Positions 11,463 through 21,046 of a stretch of DNA of 64,000 nt are shown here, piece by piece (the first letter of the stretch is position 1; each line of letters starts with the position of its first letter). The notes below the pieces were generated by a model. That model was given only the letters and a program-made list of their open reading frames with translations, searched no databases and was not told the origin of the DNA. The translations under genes and the position numbers were made by a program. The DNA is from Anthopleura xanthogrammica (lineage: Eukaryota > Cnidaria > Anthozoa > Actiniaria > Actiniidae), in the NCBI GenBank assembly GCA_964019055.1, contig OZ025215.1, forward strand, positions 6,861,770-6,925,769, read 5' to 3'.

Positions 11463-14400
11463 CCGGGACTCGAACCACGACCTCCCGCACAACAGACCGA
11501 CGCTCTTACCAACTGAGCTAACCGGGTGGCGGTTTTTTTAGCCGGGTCATTTATCTGCTACTTACTTTTCTTTTTCCCTTGACGTTTTGCGAAAAGAACG
11601 GAATGTTCCCAATGTTTCTCAAAATCTTCATCAATCTCAGCTTTGTAGTTTTTGTGTAATTAACTAACTTTATAGAAATAGATATTAAGCAATTATTGGA
11701 TGAGGTTGAGCATGATATCGTAAATTATCAAGACCAAGGTCGTGTTATCTGCCGAAGCCGTAGGCTGAGGCGGATAAAACGGCCAAGGTCTTGATATTTT
11801 ACGATATCATGCGAAAACCAAATTCAATAATTGTTTTATTATACATTTTGCAAACTAAGAATAAAAAAATAATTCTGCTTTCAAAAAAAAATAGCAAACG
11901 TATTACCATTTCCATTTTGACCTTTGAACTCGACACGATAAATGTATTATCTGTAGGTAAAACCTACAGATAATACATTTATCATGTCGAGTTTACACGA
12001 TATCAGGGATTGGCTGAGGGCTCTCGGCCAATCAGAAGCGAGATAGTGAGTAAAATGTATAATAAATTATGTTAACACGCTCCTCCACATCACACACACA
12101 TGCTATGATAGCTCATACTCTGCTAGACAATTAAACATCTCTCTGTCGTACCTTCAGCTCAGCAAAGAGGATTTGTTACAGGAGCACTAACTGTAGGGAG
12201 TGTTCTGGTATCCTCGTGGTCTTCAGTTTGGAGTGACAAAGGAATTGAATTAGACATATCAAACCGCATGGCGACCTCTCTCAATGATCCTACATGGTAC
12301 ATGCTCCATGGACATTGTGCCATTCTTCCTCCATATCTCATCAAAGAGAACGAACCATCAACAAAAATTAAGTTCTTCAAAAAGCCAAGTAAGTAAAACA
12401 AGAAACATGGTCATAATAATAACAATAATTATGATAATGATAATGATGATGATCAGATGATTATGAAGAGGATGATAATGATGATGATAATAATATCGTC
12501 TTTATAAGGGTAAAATGACACTTGACAGTAATTCAAGGTTACTGATAAACTTGTGGCCCTGGTTGCAATGGGGTTTGGCTGTAAGACAAACACTTCAAGA
12601 TTACTGGATTGCCCTTTTCCTCCTTCGAATCTGCATCCCTTATTTCTCCATTCTTTGAATATGTTGACACCCAAGTTATTCTTGTATAGCGTTGATTTTG
12701 GTATCGCTTTCTGGAGAGTATCTTGCTCTTCTTCCTTTGAACGGGCCTTTCTAAAACGTTTAATAGACGGCAGAAATTCATCTTCGCTTCCTGCTTCATT
12801 CGAGGTCATACTGCACTGATGCTAAACATTTGAAGTGCAAGAATTTTTACGCGCATTTCTACTTCATTAGAATTGCTTTTGACTCCACATTACCCAAGAG
12901 ACCACCAATTAAACAGATACAAACAAACAAAAAAGAAACAAAAAAAGCATTTCTATTACCCATGTTTTTCCTTTTCAACATCATTAGAGCTTAACAAAGG
13001 GAAACGCATCAATGTATATGCTTTTTCAAACGGACTCTTTTATGTAGGAAATACAGTATGTCAAATACAATACAAAACTGTTATGTTTTCAAATTTCAAA
13101 TTCAAATTTGTATTCCAACTTGAAATAACTTCACCCCAATCTCTTTTCCATTCTGTATTCAAAACCCTCCCCGGCTATAAGTGTCCAGTTTTACTACCGT
13201 AGTCACTTGTATTCAAAAATTCCTCGTGAATAATTTATGAGGATTTGAATTTTTAATAAAAAATTGGAAGTGAGATAAGGTGCACTTTAAGCACTTTAAG
13301 CAAGCTAATAATACTCAAAGGATTGATCCGTTAACTGAAACGTAAAACATTGCACCCAACAACAGATTCTACAAGATCTTTTCTGAGATAGTGAACATGG
13401 TGCATTGTCGTTTAGCAATAAACATCTCTTGTTCTGTTATCATGCCTTATATGGTGTTATTTGTACCCAAGCTAGACCAGAATGCACCATGTTTTTCGAA
13501 TTCAGAATAGACCTATTCAAACCAGCGTTTATATATGATATTTGTTTGGTTGTGTTATAGAAAGTTCATTTGGTACAGAAGGCGCTGTATCTTATCAGAT
13601 AACCTCGGCTCCTCAAGCAATACGTAGTCTTGTGATCATGTGGAAGATTCCTCAAGTTGGTGATGTGAAATTCCGCTTCACGTGGAACCCATCGAAAATG
13701 TTTAACGTTCAAGGGATGGGATTTCACGTCAAGGTAAAATTGTTAATTATCATAGACTGAATGAATGCCAATATGGTCGCCACTGAAATTCAGAAATAAA
13801 AACCTAATCTTAAAAAATAAGCTCCACCATCAGAAAGAGCAAGCAGGAATACGTATTTTTGGAAAGTTTCATTTCTATAAATAAGAGAATTCAAATGAAA
13901 CTATTTGGAATCAAAATTACAGAGATTTGTATGTATTCAGTGATCTGTTTCCTTGCTAGCCTCGTTATGGTTCTTTCCTATTTTCAAAATTATCATAACT
14001 TCTCAAGAATGTAATATTTTTGTCTCAAACTTTCTAACTTGGTTGATGTTATTCTAATCTATAATTTTTAAGTAGTGGTCAACTAAAATATGAAAATTTG
14101 AATGAAAATATGAATTAAAAAATTATGATAATGAGGTGGCGGCCATATTGGCAATCGCTCTATGATACTTTTTAATTAAGGATTGGTTGATTAGAGAATT
14201 GGTTGTTTCGTTGGCTGATTGGTTGATGGTTTTGTGAATGGCCGGGTATCTTGTACGATAGTCTTTTATTATTTGGGATGGACCTAGCTCACCTAAATCA
14301 AGTCAGTCTTGCGAAAACCACACGTGAAAATAATTTGTTGGATGATTGGCTGTTTGTTTGATTCGTCAATGGGTATGGTTGGTTAGTTAGTCGGTCAACA

Positions 14401-14967
14401 AACAAATGTTAATGTATTAGTTTCTTGCAGAGAGTGATCGCTCAATCTACCGAGCCAGAGGCTCAAGATTAAAGCACTCGACGTCAGATCGAATTGGAAT
14501 TTAGTTGGTTTTTACGAAGGGAGGAAAGACGGAGAACCCGGAGAAAAACCCTCGAAGCACAAGAAAGAACCAAAAAGCAACTCTACTCTACACCAACCCC
14601 AGGAATCGAACCAGGGTTGCATTGGTGAGAGGTTAGTTGGTCGGTCGTTCGGTCGGTCGGTTTATCAGTCTTAGGGGTGACCTTGGCGTCTTCGAGATTT
14701 CCTACGAACGGGAATAAAACACTGAGTATGCGCACAGCGTTTCTGAGTTTCCTATTTTACAGACATTCCTTCTTTATCTCTTAGATCGAGGAGGGAGCCT
14801 TGACAGGAGAAACACTGAAAAACTTATTTGATACCGCCAACAAAGAAAATTTGTGGTTTAAGCCGGAGAAAATGACTGGATGGAGAACCGGAGGAAATCA
14901 AGGTATCACGTGGAAGGCTGCCATGGGAACAAAATCCCTCACTACACTTAAGATTGCTGTCATGTGA
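9633..14967 (+). CDS. Actinoporin-like protein (four exons seen, one missing)
   Basis: Exons: 9633-9673 (MMKRMASLL... hydrophobic leader, donor GTAAGG, phase 2), 12158-12388 (phase 1 end, donor GTAAGT), 13561-13733 and 14785-14967 (TGA). One short linking exon, entering with 1 nt and leaving in phase 1, must lie between 9674 and 12157 and was not identified. The N-terminal core exon has IELDISN, a LNDPTWY motif and a Cys plus LPPYLI loop. The next has FGTEGAVSYQI and a LVIMWKIP strand followed by a 19-codon segment absent from both neighbours. The last has LFD, GW and WKAAMG. Aligned by eye this order matches the actinoporin-like family rather than classical sea-anemone actinoporins; no RGD motif is seen. 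AATAAA occurs at 15041. Secreted, membrane-binding in the family; function here unknown. Confidence 0.65.
10685..10815. repeat. Dispersed repeat shared (inverted) with about 1905-2030
   Basis: It includes TTTCGTTTATTTGTCTTTCTTTC and GTAACAAAGATTTGTATATTTG (each piece partly shared), the reverse complement of intron sequence in the first actinoporin-like gene. Probably a degraded MITE within the large first intron of the 9633-14967 gene. Confidence 0.55.
11075..11533 (-). mobile_element. tRNA-derived SINE
   Basis: Read on the minus strand, the head at 11533-11460 looks like a tRNA: A-box-like TAGCTCAGTTGGTAAGAGCG and B-box GGTTCGAGTC. The body runs to about 11075 and ends near ATAGCGCATTTCACATCGTC / AATGCGCTTTACAA, a tail type widely seen in animal SINEs. 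It is not a functional tRNA gene: it has a SINE body and no clean acceptor stem. Confidence 0.85.
11711..11993. mobile_element. Two nested-end hairpins, MITE-like
   Basis: The arms CATGATATCGTAAATTATCAAGACC (start 11711) and its complement near 11787-11811 form one hairpin. AACTCGACACGATAAATGTA (11928) and its complement ending at 11993 form a nearly perfect second one. Each hairpin may be one terminal structure of a single MITE. Confidence 0.7.
12415..12497. repeat. AAT/GAT trinucleotide microsatellite
   Basis: Interspersed AAT, GAT and GATGATGAT units just inside the intron after exon 12158-12388. Confidence 0.85.
13759..14159. mobile_element. MITE with GAATGCCAATATGG arms, copy 2 (inverted relative to 8138-8572)
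   Basis: The left end GAATGCCAATATGGTCGCCAC pairs with the right end GTGGCGGCCATATTGGCAATC. The interior matches 8138-8572 in the opposite orientation. It lies just after exon 13561-13733 of the actinoporin-like gene. Confidence 0.9.
14481..14640 (-). mobile_element. tRNA-derived SINE, 5'-truncated
   Basis: On the minus strand it reads B-box GGTTCGATTCC followed by the body GTGCTTCGAGGGTTTTTCTC and CGGGTTCTCC, the same family as 15898-16075 on the other strand. The A-box half is degraded. GGTCGGTCG repeats follow at 14640-14665. Confidence 0.75.
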
Positions 14968-15897
14968 TAAACTGTTGCTATAGTAACACAGTCGATCATA
15001 TTCTGAGAAAGTTTAATTCTAATTCAAGTTAATAAGCCTTAATAAAGATTAGATTGAGTATTAAATACTTTGGGATTTTAAAACCTTAAAAAATCTCCAC
15101 GTAAAAAAGCGGACGGTTATGACTGTTGTTATGTAATTAACTGTTGTCATAGGAACGCAAAATAAACCGACTAGATGGTAAGCACAGTTAAGCTGGTAGT
15201 TATGCTCTACATATTAACAAAACGAGCTCTGTTTCATAGCAATAAAGTAGATTTCACACGGGGGACGACTCGCACGATTTTTTTTTACACAAATCATCAT
15301 GAAGAAATTCTTTGTATCACGTTTTCGAAGACAAAAACCTGCAACTTGTTATCAGTGGAGTCCGAAAACGGTTTCCACATCATGACTTACAGGACATCAA
15401 CTTTTTGGACAACGCCGTCCCGTATAATGGCCCAAGACGCGGCTAACATCAAATTCTGACCAACAGCATCTAACATCAGTCAGTCCAACGTATTGCCATG
15501 CAGTGAGACCTTTTGTGAGTTGTTGGGAGACGTTTGAAGCGTGTATTATGCATTTGGACACTGTCCATGAGCATGGCAAATACAGTTGCACTCGCGCAAG
15601 TGCACGTAGTACAAATCGTATTCATGGAGATTTCATTCAAAGATGAACGCAACCAGTGGCGACTAACAACTTGCCGATGTAACGCTGAGGCTGGCGATGG
15701 TCGAAGAGGATTGTTTGGAATTGCTAATAACATCCTCCTAACGTTCACATATAAATATCACAGAGAGATGTTTGTTAGTCTTGAAAATGTACCAAAGACA
15801 CCAACAAGAAATGGAATAATCCTACTTTCTTTAACTTGCCCGAGACCTTAGTTTGCAGCACTTACGGATAGAAAGATTGTGAAATCACTGCAGAAGC

Positions 15898-16075
15898 ACG
15901 GGTGGCGTAGCGGTGAGAGCGCTTCCCTCTCACCAAGGCGACCCGAGTTCGAGCCCCGCTCGGTGTCGTATGTGAGTAGAGTTGTTTGTTGGTTCTCTCC
16001 TGTGCTTCGAGGGTTTTTCTCCGGGTTCTCCGGTTTTTCCTCCCTCCTCAAAAATCAACTTCTAAATTCCAATTG
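15898..16075 (+). mobile_element. tRNA-derived SINE
   Basis: The head GGGTGGCGTAGCGGTGAGAG (A-box region) and GAGTTCGAGCCCC (B-box) are followed by a body with GTGCTTCGAGGGTTTTTCTC and TTTTTCCTCCCTCCTC, matching 14481-14640 and partly 21200-21330. TTTATTACATTTATTTATTA follows as a possible tail. Confidence 0.8.
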
Positions 16076-16779
16076 GAATGCAGTGGAGGAATAGCCACTC
16101 TGTGGATTCCACTGTTAATTACATTTATTACATTTATTTATTATAGATGGGGTTGGGAGGTGGTAAATCCAGCTTGAACACTTACTACTCTTCTGTTTAA
16201 GAAATCAGCTTTAAGCATGAATGTCTTTCTTCATATTTTTCCCCTTCCTCATATTATATTAGATGTTGTCTCTTACTTAAGGTGCGGATCCAGAGGGACG
16301 GTCGTCGGGGTTGCATTCCTATCTTCTCTGAAAATTTCGATTATTTTCTTGAACAGAATGATCGATAAAAATTTGGTATTAAGAGACGCTCATAAAGAAT
16401 TACTGTATTTCGTTCCTGTAGTTGAAACACGTCGTGTAAGAACGGGTTCAAGAGGGCCCCTTTGCCATCATACAACCCCCTGTTGAAAATAATCCTGGAT
16501 CCGCCACTGTTTCCTTCTTTCTTTATTAATTTCTTTCGTTCGTTCATTTGTAACTTCCATTTTTCCATTTTTTTCTTCTTTCTTTTTCTTCTTTCTTTCT
16601 TTTTAATCATTAGACTTCAATTCCTAAGATCTTTTTTTCGGGCCCTAATTATTCACAGCAGTATTGGCCGTATTTACTCATGCAACTTATTCCTGATGTC
16701 ACTCTCACGACGCTAAAAGGATAACTTTATTAATCACCGATAATGACAGTTCTAAATCATATATCAACAACTGATATAT

Positions 16780-17035
16780 TGACTGCGTCGCTGTCGGTTG
16801 GGGATGACGGTCGGAACATAGATCATAGATCACTGCTGCTGCTTCGTTTGTGTGTACGTTTCGCGTTTTCGGGAGTTCTCACATAGGGCTAACCTCCAAA
16901 CTTCCTTTCAGGATGCTTATTTAGTTTATTTATTTTAGCTGCGTGTTAGTTTCTGCTTTGGCTCTCTTATATGTTTTATTCTATGTCACTGATAATTTGC
17001 GTCCTGAATAAAATACTATTATTATTATAACAAAT
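16780..17035 (+). mobile_element. Retroposed 3'-end fragment (non-LTR type)
   Basis: It shares a long segment with 49692-49873, including GTACGTTTCGCGTTT, AGGGCTAACCTCCAAACTTCC and ATTTGCGTCCTGAATAAAAT, and ends in ACTATTATTATTATAA. The second copy is flanked by a short direct repeat, so these look like 5'-truncated retrotransposon or retropseudogene copies. Confidence 0.65.
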
Positions 17036-18392
17036 ACAATCATTCTTTTTTATACCTTTCCTCAATCTCTACCATTCATTGCCAATTAAAAGTTATTTTA
17101 ATTAAACCTCAGTTGAAACAGCTTTGCAAAGTCACACTTTACACCTCACGTACTGATTGGATCCTAATATTACTTGCCAAGGTTAACTAAAAGAAGGCTT
17201 CCAAATTTTGTTTTCAGAAGAGGATACTACTCATAAAGTCTTTTTTTTTACTCATGTGTTTTTTTGGATTACGTTTCACATATTTTTTATCGATGGATTC
17301 AAGCATTATATTCTATCATGTTTAACAATGAAAAAAACAAAACCTGAAAACCGGGAAAACAAAACAAAACTGAAGCTATAATAATAAAGGGTTTATACCT
17401 GGACAAAACATAAGAAAGTCGTAAGGCTTTAGACGATGCTGTTCATTGTAGCCTACACTACACACGATACGTACGTGCATGCTTTGAGGTCTGATTTGAT
17501 TGACATTTTTTGATTAAAATTGACATGACTGACCGCTTTTGAAGCGTAAAACAAAACTTGTTTATTTTGTTTTCTGGCCAATATTTTTTTCCAAATTTCA
17601 TTTTGTTTTGAACTAATAGAATTTTTTATTTCTTAAAAAAGTCGAGGACCATGCAAAGCCAAGCATGAATTCGTGTCGTGTCCAACAGTGACGTCGTGAT
17701 CTTGTTTCGTACAATCTAACGATTTTCTGTAAATCAATAGCACATGCCACTTCCAAGATATGCTTAGCTTGTCACGTAAAAAGGATTCGTGCACAATGGT
17801 CAGTGATTCGCGTCAAGAAAAAAGAATGAATTTAATTTAGTACGGAACCTCGTACTGAAACCTTTCAGTGTACAGTGAAACAAGTGGGCTACTGGTATTC
17901 CCTGTTCTGTCGCACTTTGGAATTAACTTGTTACACTTTAAAATAATTGCCGTCGCTTTTGAAATAAGCAGCTTGGATGCTACTACTCTTGTACATACAT
18001 GAACAGTTGGTGTCAATAAATTTTCAATACTAGGACATGTCAATCAGAAACTCTGACGCGGTCATTCTTTCAAATTACAACAGAATATCCCCTTCCCTAC
18101 AAGAAAGATTTTTGCTGTTGCTTCTCAAAACCTATCCACGATTATGAAACTGTTCCTTGGCTTTCACTGTTATTTTGCCTAAGAAGAGGAAGTAGTGGAA
18201 GGGGAATGGGTTGAAAGGCAGGCGTGCGTAAGTTCGACGTGCCGGCAAATCCACAGCCCATAATTACAAGCCATGGACGGGACTATTCGATCGCAAAGGA
18301 CCTTACTTTGCCCCAACATGGAACAATGAACAAATTTCTCGAATTGCTCGACATTTCAGCGAAATACAGCAACTGTGTCAAAATGAACAACT

Positions 18393-18665
18393 GAAATGAA
18401 AAGAGCACTTTGACATTAGTAAGAGGACGCTTATAATGTTGTCTATAGGAGAAATGGCATTAAATTTAAAACCGAATATTTTATAAGGTTTTGTATGGGA
18501 AAAGTGTTGGATGGCAAGCTCTTGCCATCCAGTGCATTTTCCCATACAAATCCTTAAAAATCATTCAATTTTTTATTTAATGCCATTTCTCCTGTTTCCC
18601 TTGTTATGAGCTCAAACTCTGTTTCCCTACTAATATCAAGGTGCTCTTTTCATTTCTGCTGTCCA
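18393..18665. mobile_element. Hairpin MITE in the 5' flank of carboxypeptidase copy 1
   Basis: The outer arm GAAATGAAAAGAGCAC pairs with GTGCTCTTTTCATTTC. Inner arms GGAGAAATGGCATTAAAT and TTTGTATGGGAAAA are complemented at about 18579-18597 and 18537-18551. It is absent at the matching place in unit 2 (about 25860). Confidence 0.85.
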
Positions 18666-19348
18666 TTTTGTTATAGTTGCTCGTCTTAATGGGGTAGGGT
18701 CACGTGACCTGCTAGTGCAAGTCGCCTATTCGATCATCTTTTGTTCCAACAGCACGAGATTTCGAAAATGTTCGTTATAGCAAAAACGTCTAAGAGTGAC
18801 TTTATCTATTTCACGGGTTTAGTGATTTTACCCTAAAACAAGCTAAATTCAAAAATTATCCGTCAAAGTAATTGTAGTTAATTGACAAGAATAATTTCAA
18901 GAGATGAATGTGCAACTCAGCACGATCAAGATCAGTATTAGCAGAGCTGTTTCTTTGTCTTAAATTAACTGCAAACTGTACAAACAAGATTTCTACAAAT
19001 TTACGCAATATTTGGTTAAACGTTTATGTGCAAATGTATACATTTGATAATAAAAACGATTTGGATAAATTAAAAACTAATTTTAACCAAGGGTTAATTT
19101 AGTTATCTAATGCTTTCAACTGTTGTAGTTTGTTCGGTAAGAAATTAATTTTTCGTTCTTGAGATTCAGTTTTAAACACTATGAGAATGCACCAGTTGAA
19201 AGTATCTTAAAAAGTATTTTTTCGGCTCAGTTTTTGGCAGGTTTTTCAATTTTATGAGTCCAATGTATTCACACGTTTGTACAAATGTTTGTGTTAACAA
19301 TGTTTGTACACACATTTGTATATACAAACAGAATTTGCAAATTTAACG

Positions 19349-19356
19349 TATATAAA
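19349..19356 (+). promoter_or_regulatory. TATA box of carboxypeptidase copy 1
   Basis: TATATAAA lies 64 bases before the ATG at 19413. The same box sits at exactly the same distance in copy 2 (27034-27041). Transcription should start some 30 bases downstream. Confidence 0.7.
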
Positions 19357-19412
19357 TCACATCCAACAACTACGTTAATTCACCCCCTACTTGGATTCAC
19401 AAGAGAAAGTGC

Positions 19413-21008
19413 ATGCACGGATTTGCTCTTGGTTCAATCATGCTATCAGTGTTCATTGTTGTTGTAGCACTGCTTCCAGCTTTTCTGGTACACAGGTAAG
19501 AAGTAATGTTTCCTTGTCCTTGTCCTTGTCCTTGTCCTTGTCCTTGTCCTTGTCCTTGTCCTTGTCCTTGTCCTTGTCCTTGTCCTTGTCCTTGTCCTTG
19601 TCCTTGTCCTTGTCCTTGTCCTTGTCGAAAAACTTAGTTAGTGTTGCTATGCAAGTCTTGGCGTTTTATCAGCTTAATTCTACTTTCTTCTAAAGTTTTT
19701 GGTTTCGCTTTTTCAGCGAGGAAGCTGGCAGAGATATTCCTGTAAAGACGGCAAGGAGCATCGATAACAGCTGGCATGACACCTACCACAACCTCAATCA
19801 AGTAAGTACAGGAATGGAATTATTAAGATAGCAAGCTAGCTAGCCTAGAGAGGGCAGAGAATTTCTGCTGGTAAGCCAGGGAAACCGTACATCTTAACCC
19901 TTGGTTGTTGTCGTTTCTTTATTGTGACTTGGCATCAATCCAGGTTGGACTTCTTGTCTCACAGTAAGCGTGACTTTTGTGGTTGTCTTTAGTATAATTA
20001 TTTTATTATTATATTTATTATAATTATTATATTTATCAAAGTCTTAAAATAGAAAAATAAAATAAGCCATCAAGAATTTACATTTTTTTATTTGTACAAT
20101 CAAATTAAGACCTATATTGTGAATAAAATATAACAGGACATATTAATGTCAAACTAGATAAGTTCTATATTTATTTTAGGCGATGTGTGAAGTTAAACCT
20201 TTCATTCATTTTATCTTTTTCAATTATAGTTTGTTTACTTAATGTTACTCATTGATTGATTGATCGATGAAGCTGTGAAAACATCAGATACACAAGGGCA
20301 CGGCTAACTCACAGATCGACGATCACAGATGGAAATCTTTGAACTGATCTAAGTCAGGGCAATGTTAACCCACAGATCGAACCCTGAAACAATCTCTGGG
20401 CTGATCTAAGTCAGGGCATGGCTAACTAACAGATCCAACTCTGCAAAGACTTCTGGGCTGGTCTATAAGTCAGTGCAAGGCTACCTCACAGATCGAATTG
20501 GACATTAGCCCCTTGGTATCGATTCATCCCTTAGTTACCGTTGCCATAGCGATCGGTTAGGTAACGATAACGGGCTAATCGTCGTAGGCTGGCATTTATT
20601 GTTGGTCATTACTGATAATCTAAAGGCCATATTGACTTGAATACTTTATATCACATATCAACTAATGCAAATGTTTTACGGTGTTTTAGATAGTAGAGAA
20701 GCTAAAAGAGATAAACAGCTCGTCTGACAACGTTGAGCTGTTTTCAATTGGAAGTTCTACACAGAAAAGGCCAATGTATGCTGTCAAGGTATGACGTGTC
20801 TTGGATTAGCAGCAGATTAAACTCGAGTTTCCGATGTATCAACCTTGATCTTTCAAAAGTATATCACGAAATATTTTCTATATTCGGAGAAACGCTATTG
20901 CATTCATGGAAGACGTGCGGAAATGTACGCATGCGCGAACATTATTCACTATTTTCCTTTAGATGAATAAATGCGAATTAACAGTGGAATCAGCAGTACA
21001 TCCCCCAG

Positions 21009-21046
<38 letters not shown>

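Larger units (their letters stand above)
14968..19348. other. Gene-poor spacer between the actinoporin-like and carboxypeptidase regions
   Basis: No gene with family support was found. It contains the 3' end and AATAAA (15041) of the preceding gene, a SINE (15898-16075), pyrimidine-rich sequence (16500-16615), a retroposed fragment (16780-17035), a hairpin MITE (18393-18665) and, from about 18186, the 5' flank of the carboxypeptidase duplication. Short open frames at 15170-15850 have no recognisable motif. Confidence 0.5.

Noticed and set aside
11460..11533. tRNA gene on the minus strand
   Set aside because: A and B boxes are present, but it continues into a SINE body shared with other loci, and the acceptor stem does not close cleanly.
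12159..12401. 80-codon minus-strand open frame
   Set aside because: Shadow of the + strand actinoporin-like exon 12158-12388, which has correct splice sites and family motifs.
15898..15975. tRNA gene on the plus strand
   Set aside because: Head of a SINE family with a second copy at 14481-14640.
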